Positions 1-9,052 are shown, counted from the stretch's first letter. The stretch: 41,985 nt of DNA from Saprospiraceae bacterium (GCA_021739805.1 JAIPBB010000007.1:1-41985); one strand, 5' to 3'. Notes: generated from the letters alone by a model not told the origin. Numbers and translations are program-made.

Positions 1-1
1 C

Positions 2-1396
2 AGAGATTATCTTGAAGATTTTTCAGATTATTATGTGAGGTGTTTTAAAGATTATAAACGCAAGTGTAAGCGTCTACATTTTTTTAACTTTAATTTTAGC
101 CCCGAAGATTTTGATAGACTATTATTAAAACAGGATACCTTTTTAGATGTAAGTAAACTTCAAATAGGATATCTAGGCTTTATTGTATTTAAGCCAATAC
201 CGGAAACATTTATTGGGAGAACATGTATACAAACTTATCAAGAAAAAAATGGCAGAGAATATTTAATTAAAAAGACGTATCCTGTAAATTTCTTTGGAAT
301 AGAGTTAACAATAGATTCACTTGCTTATCAAGAGCAAGATTTAAATGTTGCGGCTTGTGCTACAACAGCCCTCTGGTCAGCATTTCATAAAACAGGCGAG
401 TTATTTCACCATCAAATACTATCTCCTGTATCAATTACAAAATCAGCGACAGAGTTTTTTCCAAATGCTAATAGAAATTTTCCAAATGAAGGATTGGCTG
501 AAGAAGAAATGTCAAGTGCAATCAGAAATGTGAATTTAGAACCCTTATTTATTGGAAATTTATATTCAGATGAGTTTTCATATTTGAACTCAAACACAAA
601 AGGAGCTATTTATTCATATGTTAAATATGGAATTCCAATAATCTTGGGAGTACGATTATATAAAAAGTCAAAAGATGGTTTTAAATTCATGGGTAAACAT
701 GCCGTGACCATAGCAGGAATAAATATTGATGAGAAAAGTATAATTGATAGTAAGTCAACATTTATTTTGAAATCCGAGAAAATTAATAAGATATATGTTC
801 ATGACGATAGAATAGGACCATTTGCAATGATGGAGTTTGATAAAAAAGAAGTTTATTTACTTGACAAAGCAAAAGAACTTGAATCGTTAAGTATAACATG
901 GCCTTACAATGAACCAGAAGATGTCAGAGCAATTCCTGAGATTTTATTAATGCCATTATATCATAAAATACGTGTTCCATATAACACTATCGCTGATATT
1001 ATTTTTCAGTTTAATAATATAATTAATGATCTCACGAAACTTGGTCGTTGTAACTTTCCTCAATTTGAATGGGATATTTTTCTTTCAAATATTAAAGAAA
1101 TTAAAAATCATGTATTTACTAATACTTCGTTAGAACCAAAATACCGTAAAGATATTCTAACAAAAAACTATCCTAGGTTTATTTGGAGAGCGATTGCGTT
1201 AGTAGACAATAAGCCTTTGATAGAATTTCTTTTTGACGCGACAGATATTATTCAAGGAGATCTTTTTTTAGGAACTATTGATTATGATAAAAATCTATCA
1301 AGGGCTTTCAAAGAATTATATAGTGTTTTTGACTATACCAAATTAAAAAATCGCAGAAATTTTGTTATATTCAAATGGTTTAAGGAAAATCATTAG
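2..1396 (+). CDS. Papain-like/C39-like cysteine peptidase-fold protein, 5'-truncated by the window
   Basis: The reading frame is open from base 2, so the true start probably lies outside the window; a GTG at 35 is the first in-window start candidate and is used for numbering here. I do not recognise a named family. What can be seen is a papain-like layout. Gln101 sits six residues before Cys108 in the stretch AACATTALW, His222 lies in GKHAVTIAGI, and an Asp pair follows in VHDDRIGPF. This matches the Gln-Cys-His-Asp order of C1/C39-type cysteine peptidases. No signal peptide can be judged because the N-terminus is missing, and no membrane segment is obvious. The C-terminal 150 residues are charged and unassigned. 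The gene converges on the kinase gene at 1424 with a 27-base gap, so it is a separate transcription unit. The peptidase role is inference from the residue pattern only. Confidence 0.55.
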   Translation, partial: RDYLEDFSDYYVRCFKDYKRKCKRLHFFNFNFSPEDFDRLLLKQDTFLDVSKLQIGYLGFIVFKPIPETFIGRTCIQTYQEKNGREYLIKKTYPVNFFGIELTIDSLAYQEQDLNVAACATTALWSAFHKTGELFHHQILSPVSITKSATEFFPNANRNFPNEGLAEEEMSSAIRNVNLEPLFIGNLYSDEFSYLNSNTKGAIYSYVKYGIPIILGVRLYKKSKDGFKFMGKHAVTIAGINIDEKSIIDSKSTFILKSEKINKIYVHDDRIGPFAMMEFDKKEVYLLDKAKELESLSITWPYNEPEDVRAIPEILLMPLYHKIRVPYNTIADIIFQFNNIINDLTKLGRCNFPQFEWDIFLSNIKEIKNHVFTNTSLEPKYRKDILTKNYPRFIWRAIALVDNKPLIEFLFDATDIIQGDLFLGTIDYDKNLSRAFKELYSVFDYTKLKNRRNFVIFKWFKENH

Positions 1397-1423
1397 AAAT
1401 TACAGATACAACGGTTAAACAAA

Positions 1424-3217
1424 TTATTTGAATCCCTTCTCCGCCGGAATTCCAATTATAAACTTTGTTCCGGTTTTTCCTTTTGATTTATCGTTATTGG
1501 ATTCAACGCTGATATTTCCTTTATGAATTTTGATTATTCCATAACAAACTGCTAAGCCTAAACCTTTCGCCTGCACTCCTTCTTTGGTTGAGAAAAATGG
1601 TTCAAAAAGCTTTTTGCGATTTGTTTCTGATATTCCACAACCATTATCTTCAACGGTGTAAATTATATCAGAGTCTATGTGAAATGCTGAAATATGAATT
1701 TCTCCTTTTCCGCTTGTGGCTTCAATTGCGTTTTTTATAAGATGTGAAAAAACATTTATCATTTGGGTTTCATCGATAAAAGCCGTTTGGGCTTCATCGC
1801 TAATATTGATTGAAATTTTGGTTTTATCAGGAATAATAAGCTCTTCAAGAATTTTATCAAACATTTTCTTATTATCAACTTTCTCAATATTAATTTCACT
1901 TTCACGGGCAAAATTCAATAAACCAGACATAATATCTTTTGTGCGCTTTGCTTGCGATTCAATTAATTCAACATCAATATAAGCCTGGGAATTTTCTTCT
2001 AGCTGCTCTTTTAAAAGTTCTGTGTGAAGCAAAATCACTCCAATTGGATTATTTACTTCATGAGCAATACCGGCAGACAACTGCCCCATATTTGCCATCT
2101 TTTGAGTGTGAGCCAAAGCTTCTTTTGCTGCATTTAGCTGAATATTCGATTTCTCAAGTTTTTCCAGAAAACTAAATAGATTTTTAGTTGTGTAAAAATA
2201 AACAATTACTGAAAGGGCAATTATTATAAGTATTGCGATGATTACAGATGAAAAAATTAACTCTTGTATTAAATCTTTTGTTTCTTCTTTTTCATTAATA
2301 CTGGCTGCAATATAAAGTTTGAAATCAGGAAAATAATCAAAAGCTACAATTTGTTCTCCATTGCTGTTTTCATCCTGATATCTTAGAATTCCATTTGTTT
2401 GCTCTGATGTAATTTCTTTTATAAAATCTTTATTGCTCCAGTTTTCACCTTCGGCTTTTGGGTGCATAATTATGTTGCCATCTTTATCAAAAACAAAAGG
2501 AAAACCACTTTCACCAATTTTAAGCTCGCTAATTATGCTTCGTAACTTGTCAAGGTCTTTTTCCTTACTTCCTACATATAAATTTCCAACAATTTTATTA
2601 TTATATTTTATTGGCTCGTAAGCAGTAATATACCAGGCATTTACAACAAATGCACGTCCAAAATACGTTTCACCTTTTCCTGTGGATTGGCTAACTTCCG
2701 AATAATTTGGAATGTATGTGAATATTGCTCTTTGGTTATTTTCATCTAAAACATTTGTTGATATTCTAACACAACCGCTATCAGATTTTTGGAAAATGGT
2801 AACAGTTCCACCAAGCATTGATTGAATTTTGTCAACGAATGAAAAATCATCAAGAAGCTCTTTATTATTCCACTTCCAGCTTTTTAATTTTGCAATATGC
2901 TTTTGCTTAGAAATTTGATTGGTAATTTCATGCTCCGACACAACATCTTCAATTATAAATTCTTTTGAGTAAAAATAATCATGAGCAACTTTTAAATCGG
3001 TTTTAACTTTATCAAGTTTAAGAGCCCTTTCTCTCTCAAACATTTTCATTATTGTTTTCACTTCGAGAGAAAGATTACTTTCCAATGATTCAGAAATATT
3101 CTTTTTCGAACGGTCAATAGAGAAATAGGTAATAATGGAAATAGTGATTATGATACCTATGAAAACAGGTAGGAATAGTTTGAATTTTACTGCTTGTTTC
3201 GACCAAAAGTTATTCAT
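1424..3217 (-). CDS. Cache-domain membrane sensor histidine kinase
   Basis: This 597-residue sensor kinase has a membrane segment at about 13-32, a large extracytoplasmic region at about 35-318 and a second segment at about 320-342. The outer region contains the block GETYFGRAFVVNAWYITAYE and a following VGNLYVG strand, typical of double Cache (Cache_3/Cache_2) ligand sensors. The transmitter follows: HisKA with phosphoacceptor His386 in SAGIAHEVNNP, an N box HLIKNAIEA, and G boxes DNGCGISE and KGLGLAV. There is no HAMP domain; a short coiled helix links membrane and kinase. It is the last gene of the hydrogen island, 173 bases after the receiver-kinase hybrid, and the gap holds a GTGCCTA repeat and a hairpin, so it may be transcribed separately. 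The ligand is unknown; Cache domains usually bind small organic molecules. Its transmitter resembles that of the hydrogenase-fused kinase at 4912 (AHE[VL]NNP[IL]GV), suggesting related partners. Confidence 0.9.
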   Translation of the reverse strand: MNNFWSKQAVKFKLFLPVFIGIIITISIITYFSIDRSKKNISESLESNLSLEVKTIMKMFERERALKLDKVKTDLKVAHDYFYSKEFIIEDVVSEHEITNQISKQKHIAKLKSWKWNNKELLDDFSFVDKIQSMLGGTVTIFQKSDSGCVRISTNVLDENNQRAIFTYIPNYSEVSQSTGKGETYFGRAFVVNAWYITAYEPIKYNNKIVGNLYVGSKEKDLDKLRSIISELKIGESGFPFVFDKDGNIIMHPKAEGENWSNKDFIKEITSEQTNGILRYQDENSNGEQIVAFDYFPDFKLYIAASINEKEETKDLIQELIFSSVIIAILIIIALSVIVYFYTTKNLFSFLEKLEKSNIQLNAAKEALAHTQKMANMGQLSAGIAHEVNNPIGVILLHTELLKEQLEENSQAYIDVELIESQAKRTKDIMSGLLNFARESEINIEKVDNKKMFDKILEELIIPDKTKISINISDEAQTAFIDETQMINVFSHLIKNAIEATSGKGEIHISAFHIDSDIIYTVEDNGCGISETNRKKLFEPFFSTKEGVQAKGLGLAVCYGIIKIHKGNISVESNNDKSKGKTGTKFIIGIPAEKGFK

Positions 3218-3259
3218 AAAAGTGCCTAAAGTAATTGAAGTGCCTAGAGTGCCTAGAGT
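3218..3259. repeat. GTGCCTA short dispersed repeat, copy 1
   Basis: Three GTGCCTA units in the context AGTGCCTA(A/G)AGT lie directly upstream of the Cache kinase start. The same units occur in the opposite orientation at 12858-12912. No coding potential is seen; it looks like an intergenic repeat family. Confidence 0.6.
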
Positions 3260-3345
3260 TTAAACAATAGCTCACTTCTCTTTTAAATCTAGAATTTCAA
3301 TCTTGGCAATTATACTAAAAATCTTTGAAAATTGAAGAATCTTTT

Positions 3346-3380
3346 TATTCGGGGCGAGACTTAAAGTCGCACTCCGAATA
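3346..3380. repeat. Imperfect hairpin between the receiver-kinase gene and the Cache kinase gene
   Basis: Outer arms TATTCGG and CCGAATA (7 bp, perfect) enclose a second stem GACT/AGTC. It lies just after the stop of the receiver-kinase gene at 3391. Read on the minus strand it is followed by A residues, not a U tract, so a processing or stability hairpin or a repeat element is more likely than an intrinsic terminator. Confidence 0.45.
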
Positions 3381-3390
3381 GACTAAATAT

Positions 3391-4509
3391 CTATTTTGGA
3401 AATTTAACAATAAACCTACTTCCAACATCAACTTTGCTTTCAACTGTAATTTCTCCGTGATTGCTTTCTACAAGTTTTTTTACAATTGACAAACCCAAAC
3501 CACTTCCGGTAATATTCTTGGTTTTTTCGTTCTTAATTCTGATAAAATCTTTAAACAGCTTTTCTATATCTTCTTCACTCATTCCAATTCCGGTATCTTC
3601 AACTTGGATTATTATTCCATCCTTTTTTGAGATGATTGAAACATTTACTTCTCCATCGTCTTTATTGTATTTTATAGCATTAGAAACCAGGTTGTTAAAA
3701 ATAATCTCAATTTCATCGGAGTCAGCTTTGATATAAACATTTTCATCAGTAATCAAATGAACTTTAATGTTTTTTTGAATTGCCATTGGCTCCATAGTGT
3801 CGATTGATAGCTGTGCAATTTCATTTAAATCAACCGATTTTATGTTTTGTGTTTTCTTGCCCGATTCTATTTTCGTAAGGTCAAGCATATCAAAAATAAG
3901 GCTTCTCATACCTTTGATTCGCTCAATCGAACGTTCAATCATTTTATCATAATCTTCAAGATTGTTCCCAACTTGCCGCGACTGCATGATTTTCAAATAT
4001 CCTTCAATTGCATTGATAGGTGATTTTAGTTCATGCGAAAGAACCGACAAAAACTGAAACCGAATTTGCTTTCCTTCGGTATTCATTTTCTTGGTCATTC
4101 TCTTTAGAAAAAGATGTTTTGTGATATTATCGATTGATGCCTTAAGCTCTTGAGGTGTGAATGGTTTTGGGACAAAATTATAAGCACCATTATTTGTAGC
4201 TTTTACAGCTAAATCCAATGAAGCATAAGATGTTATCATCATAACCTGGGTGTCATAATTTTTCTTGTTAATGTATTCCAAAACATCAATACCATAAATT
4301 CCAGGAAGTTTATTATCGAGCAAAATAATATCCATTTGCTCTTTATCAATTATTTCAATTGCCTGTTCACCTGTTGATGCTTCGATAATATCAAAGTTGA
4401 AATCTTCATCCATGAAAGGATAACTGACTGAATAATTTTGCAATATTCTGGTGATTCCCGAACGAATTCCGGGTTCATCATCAACGACTAAAATTTTTAA
4501 CTTTTCCAT
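3391..4509 (-). CDS. Receiver-histidine kinase hybrid (REC-HisKA-HATPase), soluble
   Basis: The 372-residue protein starts with a receiver domain: acidic pair Asp10-Asp11, phosphoacceptor Asp65 in ILLDNKLPG, and Lys115-Pro116 in VPKPFTP. A helical linker follows, then HisKA with His159 in LSVLSHELKSP and an HATPase with N box NNLVSNAIKYN and G2 box GSGLGLSIVKKL. There is no membrane segment or PAS domain, so it is a cytoplasmic kinase whose input is phosphorylation of its own receiver. This architecture normally makes a relay step between an upstream kinase and another regulator. The gene starts 2 bases after the lone receiver gene and 400 bases after the hydrogenase-fused kinase, so the three are surely co-transcribed; the likely input is phosphate from the hydrogenase-like sensor. 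The output partner is not identifiable from sequence. Confidence 0.9.
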   Translation of the reverse strand: MEKLKILVVDDEPGIRSGITRILQNYSVSYPFMDEDFNFDIIEASTGEQAIEIIDKEQMDIILLDNKLPGIYGIDVLEYINKKNYDTQVMMITSYASLDLAVKATNNGAYNFVPKPFTPQELKASIDNITKHLFLKRMTKKMNTEGKQIRFQFLSVLSHELKSPINAIEGYLKIMQSRQVGNNLEDYDKMIERSIERIKGMRSLIFDMLDLTKIESGKKTQNIKSVDLNEIAQLSIDTMEPMAIQKNIKVHLITDENVYIKADSDEIEIIFNNLVSNAIKYNKDDGEVNVSIISKKDGIIIQVEDTGIGMSEEDIEKLFKDFIRIKNEKTKNITGSGLGLSIVKKLVESNHGEITVESKVDVGSRFIVKFPK

Positions 4510-4511
4510 GA

Positions 4512-4907
4512 CTATAGTTTTAAAAGCTTGTTAATTTCTCTTTCAAGCTGGTCGGGGCGGATTCCTTTTTCAATAATTAAATCTGCTTTAATCCAGTTTT
4601 TACTTTCATCTGAATATAAATCGAAGGAAATTCCTGTTTCAGCTGTAACCGCAGTAGCAATTATTACCGGCACATCAGGGTATTTTTGTTTGATTTTGTA
4701 GCTTAAGATAAAGCCGCTATCCTGATTATCCATCATTAAATCAATTATTGCCAAATCCGGTCTTGTTTTTTCAATAATTTTTTCACATTCACTTTGGTTT
4801 TCGGCTGTTATGGTTTCATAACCTAAGTTTTTTACAATAATTTCAATTGCTGTTAATTGGTCAATATCATCATCTGCGATTAATATTTTACCTTTTATTT
4901 TTTCCAT
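4512..4907 (-). CDS. Stand-alone response regulator receiver domain with unusual beta4-beta5 segment
   Basis: A single receiver domain of 131 residues with acidic residues Asp12-Asp14 and phosphoacceptor Asp56 in LAIIDLMMDN; there is no output domain. After the beta4 strand (PVIIATAVTA) there is a longer than usual segment reading ESKNWIKADLIIEKG before the conserved Lys, and the Pro that normally follows this Lys is missing. The same W-x2-[AI]-D-x3-[EK]-K pattern occurs in the second receiver of the protein at 11511-12437, which suggests a shared specialised receiver subfamily in this island. The gene lies 4 bases after the hydrogenase-fused kinase and 2 bases before the receiver-kinase hybrid, so it is the natural first phosphate acceptor of the sensor, acting as a shuttle. 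That pairing is inferred from position. Confidence 0.88.
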   Translation of the reverse strand: MEKIKGKILIADDDIDQLTAIEIIVKNLGYETITAENQSECEKIIEKTRPDLAIIDLMMDNQDSGFILSYKIKQKYPDVPVIIATAVTAETGISFDLYSDESKNWIKADLIIEKGIRPDQLEREINKLLKL

Positions 4908-4911
4908 TTCT

Positions 4912-6894
4912 TTAAATATTTTGTGCTAGTACAATTTTAAAATTTGTTCCTGTAGGACCTTTTTTGGGATTTGCATTCGATTTCACATTAATTTGCCCAT
5001 TGTGCATTTTAACAATTCCATAAATCAAAGGCAAGCCCAAGCCGGTACCTTTTCCTGCTTCTTTTGTTGTGAAAAATGGAGTGAAAATCTTTTCCATATT
5101 TTCTTCTGAAATTCCAATTCCTGTATCCTGAATGTTTATTTCTACCGAGCCATTATTTTCTTCAAGAAAGATGCTTAACACACCACCCTTTGGCATTGCA
5201 TCAACTGCATTTTTCTCAAGATTTGTTAAAACCTGCATCATTTGATTTTGGTCAATCAGCAAGTTTGTATTTGTTAAATTTGAATTGAATTTTACGATAA
5301 TATTATCCGCTTTGATAATTGACGAAATACTATGTTCAACAAATTCAGCAATATTGGTCTTTTCAAGTTTTACCTGATTTTTTCGGGCAAAATTCAACAG
5401 TCCACCAACTATTTTCTTACATCTTTCGGTTTGTTCAACAATTAGTTTTAAATCTTCCCGGGTTGGATTGCTTTCAGGCATTTCATCCAGCAAAATATTG
5501 CTATACATAGTAATAACACCTAGCGGATTATTAAGTTCGTGGGCAATTCCTGCTGACAATTGACCCATGTGAGCAAGCTTTTCCGATTGTCGCAAAGCCA
5601 TTTGAGCATTTGCTAATTTTTCGTTCGAAATATTCAGGTCGCTAATAGAATTATGAAGCTTTTCGATGCTATAAGGCAAACACATTTCTGTTTCTGCAAG
5701 TCCTTCAACAATTGCTATTGCATGTTCTTCGCAAGTTGCATAGCCACAAGCACCACAATTCAAATGGTCAGTAATACTGGTTTTACCCATTTTTTTCAAA
5801 ACCTTATCGATTTCTTTCTTAGTTGGTTTTTCTATACGTCTGTCTTGTTGAGAAAAATGCTGTGAAAAATCTATGTGTTTAAATTCATCTATTTCGTTAT
5901 CCCATTTGATTTTATCAAGGTTTTCAATTTTGTCTTTTACGTAGTTTTTAATTTTTGTTCTTTTCTCAAAACGTGCTCCATCACTGCTCATTCCCGGCCC
6001 CATAATACAACCATCGCAGCATAATAATTCAAGATGATGATTTTTTAAGTCACCTGAATCAAACTCTTTTATTGCTTCTTTAAAATCTTCTTTTCCGTCA
6101 GCAACTATTATATTTCCTTTAATAAGGTCATCAGTTTTTTCGGTTGTTTGAAGCAAACCTCTGCTGATTGGAAAAATTGAGCCTTTTCCTGAAAATGGTG
6201 GGTCAAATTCTCTGGGTTTAACTTTTTCGGCTTTAATGTTTTTTTCCAAAAACAGTTTTCTAAGTTCCTTAAAAGTAATTGCTTCGTCAATCTCATCCGA
6301 TTCAGCTTTTTTTGCTATACAAGGACCAATAAACACTACTTTGTTATCAGCTCCATATTTTTCTTTTACAATTCTTGTGATTGCAACCATTGGCGAAGCA
6401 ATCGGAGCTAAAAAATCCACTAAATGAGGATAGTAATGTTCAACATAATATACAATTGCGGGGCAATCAGAAGAAATACAAGCCTTCCCTTTTTCGTCAT
6501 CAAGTAATTTTCGGTATTCTTTAGCGACAATATCCGCTCCAAAAGAAACCTCAACAACTTTATCGAAACCAAGTGCTTTTATCATTCCAACCACAACTTT
6601 ATAGTCGGATATTTCTTTAAATTCCGCCGGAAAACTGGGAGCAACGCAGGCAATAACTTTTTCGCCTGAATCAATCATTTGCATTACTTCAGATGTGGAA
6701 TCAAGAAAAATCTTAGCTCCCTGGCTGCAAACTTTCACACAATTACCACAACCAATGCACCTTTCGTTAATGACTTCAGCCTGTCCATTAATGATTTTTA
6801 TTGCTTTAACCGGACATTCTCTAACACAAGTATAACAAACCCTGCAACGATCTTTGAGAGTGAAAACAAGTTTATTTCTTTTATTGTGGCTCAT
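4912..6894 (-). CDS. hydS: [FeFe]-hydrogenase-like sensor fused to histidine kinase (HydS, group C1 type)
   Basis: A 660-residue cytoplasmic fusion. Domains in order: two [4Fe-4S] ferredoxin motifs (Cys17, 20, 23, 27 and Cys46, 49, 52, 56), an [FeFe]-hydrogenase H-cluster domain (about 75-340), a PF04060-type Fe-S motif (Cys380, 383, 388, 405), a short helix, HisKA with His452 in [11 protein letters not shown], and HATPase with GTGLGL. The four H-cluster ligands are present: Cys144 (SSDCP), Cys192 (GPCIAKK), Cys292 and Cys296 ([10 protein letters not shown]). However, the proton-shuttle Cys of the TSCCP motif is Asp143, and the Met of MPCxxK is Gly190, changes typical of sensory rather than catalytic enzymes. 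In established classifications this is a histidine-kinase-linked group C sensory hydrogenase. It is expected to sense H2 or redox state and to start a phosphorelay through the receiver (4512) and hybrid kinase (3391) directly downstream. It would need HydEFG maturation from elsewhere. No promoter motif was found upstream, where a repeat array lies. Confidence 0.92.
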   Translation of the reverse strand: MSHNKRNKLVFTLKDRCRVCYTCVRECPVKAIKIINGQAEVINERCIGCGNCVKVCSQGAKIFLDSTSEVMQMIDSGEKVIACVAPSFPAEFKEISDYKVVVGMIKALGFDKVVEVSFGADIVAKEYRKLLDDEKGKACISSDCPAIVYYVEHYYPHLVDFLAPIASPMVAITRIVKEKYGADNKVVFIGPCIAKKAESDEIDEAITFKELRKLFLEKNIKAEKVKPREFDPPFSGKGSIFPISRGLLQTTEKTDDLIKGNIIVADGKEDFKEAIKEFDSGDLKNHHLELLCCDGCIMGPGMSSDGARFEKRTKIKNYVKDKIENLDKIKWDNEIDEFKHIDFSQHFSQQDRRIEKPTKKEIDKVLKKMGKTSITDHLNCGACGYATCEEHAIAIVEGLAETEMCLPYSIEKLHNSISDLNISNEKLANAQMALRQSEKLAHMGQLSAGIAHELNNPLGVITMYSNILLDEMPESNPTREDLKLIVEQTERCKKIVGGLLNFARKNQVKLEKTNIAEFVEHSISSIIKADNIIVKFNSNLTNTNLLIDQNQMMQVLTNLEKNAVDAMPKGGVLSIFLEENNGSVEINIQDTGIGISEENMEKIFTPFFTTKEAGKGTGLGLPLIYGIVKMHNGQINVKSNANPKKGPTGTNFKIVLAQNI

Positions 6895-6900
6895 TATTTT

Positions 6901-7266
6901 GTCATTAAGTTGTTATTAGTTGTCATTTGCTTCGCGTCATTAAGTTGTCATTTGCTTCGCGTCATTAAGTTGTCATTTACTTCGCGTCATTAAGTTGTCA
7001 TTTACTTCGCGTCATTATTTGTCATTTGCTTCGCGTCATTAAGTTGTCATTTACTTTGCGTCATTAAGTTGTCATTTGCTTCGCATCATTAAGTTGTCAT
7101 TTACTTCGCGTCATTAAGTTGTCATTTACTTTGCGTCATTAAGTTGTCATTTGCTTTGCGTCATTAGGTTGTCATTTGCTTTGCGTCATTAGGTTGTCAT
7201 TTGCTTCGCGTCATTAAGTTGTCATTAAGTTGTCATTCGGTAGTCATTCATTGTCATTAAGTAGTT
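6901..7266. repeat. Tandem array of about twelve 25-bp units between hydA and the sensor gene
   Basis: The unit is GTCATTAAGTT followed by GTCATTTGCTTCGC (11 + 14 bases), with substitutions of G to A, C to T and one 1-base-short copy near 7011-7020. About twelve copies are recognisable; the end near 7219-7266 degenerates into only the short GTCATT subunit. On the minus strand, the sense strand of the neighbouring genes, exact copies read GCGAAGC, a sequence known to form a very stable mini-hairpin in DNA. The array fills most of the 433-base gap after the hydA stop. No reading frame or promoter motif of its own is convincing. Confidence 0.9.
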
Positions 7267-7281
7267 ATTTATAGTTTAAGT

Positions 7282-7326
7282 TTCTTTCTTCTGACTTCCG
7301 ACTTCCGACTTCGGTCTTCCGACTTT
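7282..7326. repeat. GACTTCCGACTTC short dispersed repeat, copy 1
   Basis: A run of CTTCTGACTTCCGACTT-like units lies just after the hydA stop. Related units, arranged as an inverted pair, occur at 37230-37315. This looks like a dispersed intergenic repeat family; it has no U-rich tail that would make it a terminator for hydA. Confidence 0.6.
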
Positions 7327-7327
7327 T

Positions 7328-9052
7328 TTATAATAACACATCCCTTTGTCCATAATGAGTATGTAATAACTCATGACATTTATGACTTGCCGGTTTTCCA
7401 AGAAAATTATTATAGAGTTCAATTACTTCAGAGTTCTTATGTGAAACTTTAACCGTTCCGTTTTCATCAATTTTATAAAGAGACATCATTCTTGCTTTCA
7501 AATCTTCTTCGGTAGCACCAATATGTTGACCGCCGCCGCCAATACATCCTCCGGGACAAGCCATCACTTCAATAAAATGTATGTCGTTTCTACCGTTTTT
7601 AATTTCATCGAGTAGCTTTTTAGCGTTAGCCAAACCATTAACAACAGCAACACCTAATTCGAGTTCGCCAATTTTGATTTTAGCTTCCTTTCTGCCTTTA
7701 AGCCCACGAACTTCATTGATTTTAAATTTGAGAAGTTCTTTTCCTGTTAAAGTATTATAAGCAGTTCGGATTGCTGCTTCCATAACACCACCGCTTGCAC
7801 CGAATAATTTTCCGGCAGTACTTCTTTGTCCGTGTGGCGAATCAGCCATTTCGGGGTCAATATTTTGAATATCTATTCCATAAAGTCGGATAAGCTGACC
7901 AAATTCACGGGTGGTTAAAACCGCATCGACATCAGTAATTCCTTTATGAGTCATTTCTTCACGTTGTGCTTCGAATTTTTTAGCCGTGCAAGGCATAATT
8001 GAAACAGAATAAATATCTTTTGATTCCAGTCCTTCTCTTTCAGCAAAATATGTGTTAATGATTGCACCAAGCATTTGCTGAGGTGATTTGCAGCTCGAAA
8101 TATTTGGAATAAATTCGGGAACAAACTCTTCAGCATATTTTACCCATGCAGGGCAACAGCTTGTGATAAGCGGCAAATTCTCATTCTTTGTTATTCTATC
8201 TATTAATTCGGTTGATTCTTCGATTATTGTTAAATCTGCAGAAAAGGAAGTGTCGAAAACTTTATCGAAACCAATTTTTCTTAAAGCAGCATTCATAATT
8301 CCATTAATATCTTTCCCGGCTTCAATTCCAAATTCTTCGGCTAATGAAACTGAAATTGCAGGTGCGTATTGAACCACAACTGTTTTTGTTGGATTTTGCA
8401 AAGCTTGTAGAATTTCAGGAAAATGATTTATTTCTGATAATGCTCCCGTTGGGCAAACCATTATACATTGTCCGCAATTTACACAACTTGATGTGTTTAA
8501 ACCTTTATAAAACGAAGTTGAAACTGTAGATTTACTGCCACGATTAGCAAAGTCAATTGCTGAAACGCCCATTATTTCTTCGCAAACTCTAATACATCTT
8601 CCGCAAAGAATACATTTTTCGGGGTCTCGTTGAATACTTGCACTTGAAAGGTCGAGAGGCTGTTTTGTTTTAGGTCCCCTTATGTTTCTTTCTCTGATGT
8701 GTAATTCTTCTGCTAAATCCTGTAGTTCGCAATTTCTGTTTCTAACACAATACAAACAATCATCAGGATGATCGGATAAGAGCAATTCAACAATTGTTTT
8801 TCGGGCTTCAATTACTTTTGGAGTATGGGTTTTAATTTTCATTCCTTCATTAACAGGATATGAACAGGAAGTTACTAATTTACCTGTATCAACTTGTTCG
8901 ACAACACACATTCGGCAAGAGCCTGTTGGAACAAAGTTTTTCATATGGCATAATGTCGGAACCTTAATTCCATTTCGATTCAGTACATCCAATATGGTTT
9001 CTCCCATATGGGCTTCAACACTTTTGCTATTTATTTCTATCTGGAAACTCAT
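7328..9052 (-). CDS. hydA: [FeFe] hydrogenase catalytic subunit HydA (M3 type, NAD-linked trimer)
   Basis: This is the catalytic subunit that reversibly makes H2 from protons. The 574 residues contain an N-terminal [2Fe-2S] domain (Cys35, 46, 49, 63), a His-Cys3 [4Fe-4S] site (His95, Cys99, 102, 108), two ferredoxin clusters (Cys147, 150, 153, 157; Cys190, 193, 196, 200), the H-cluster domain and the C-terminal small-subunit-like tail (FLGKPASHKCHELLHTHY). H-cluster ligands are Cys300 (TSCCP), Cys355 (MPCTAKK), Cys499 and Cys503 (MACPGGCIGGGG). The proton path residues Cys299, Glu279, Glu282 and Ser319 are kept, so it should be active. Numbering is in register with Clostridium pasteurianum CpI. 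It is 16 bases after HydB and has no extra C-terminal [2Fe-2S] domain of the Thermotoga kind. With HydB and HydC it forms a cytoplasmic NAD(H)-linked, probably ferredoxin-bifurcating complex. Bifurcation is inferred from subunit make-up. Confidence 0.96.
   Translation of the reverse strand: MSFQIEINSKSVEAHMGETILDVLNRNGIKVPTLCHMKNFVPTGSCRMCVVEQVDTGKLVTSCSYPVNEGMKIKTHTPKVIEARKTIVELLLSDHPDDCLYCVRNRNCELQDLAEELHIRERNIRGPKTKQPLDLSSASIQRDPEKCILCGRCIRVCEEIMGVSAIDFANRGSKSTVSTSFYKGLNTSSCVNCGQCIMVCPTGALSEINHFPEILQALQNPTKTVVVQYAPAISVSLAEEFGIEAGKDINGIMNAALRKIGFDKVFDTSFSADLTIIEESTELIDRITKNENLPLITSCCPAWVKYAEEFVPEFIPNISSCKSPQQMLGAIINTYFAEREGLESKDIYSVSIMPCTAKKFEAQREEMTHKGITDVDAVLTTREFGQLIRLYGIDIQNIDPEMADSPHGQRSTAGKLFGASGGVMEAAIRTAYNTLTGKELLKFKINEVRGLKGRKEAKIKIGELELGVAVVNGLANAKKLLDEIKNGRNDIHFIEVMACPGGCIGGGGQHIGATEEDLKARMMSLYKIDENGTVKVSHKNSEVIELYNNFLGKPASHKCHELLHTHYGQRDVLL

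Noticed and set aside
3346..3380. Intrinsic terminator of the receiver-kinase gene
   Set aside because: The stem is imperfect and in the direction of transcription is followed by A residues rather than U.
4912..6894. Second catalytic hydrogenase
   Set aside because: The changed SSDCP and GPC motifs and the fused kinase point to a sensor, although some residual turnover is possible.
6901..7266. CRISPR array
   Set aside because: Units are adjacent with no unique spacers, and 11- and 14-base subunits repeat directly; no cas gene is near. It is a tandem repeat.
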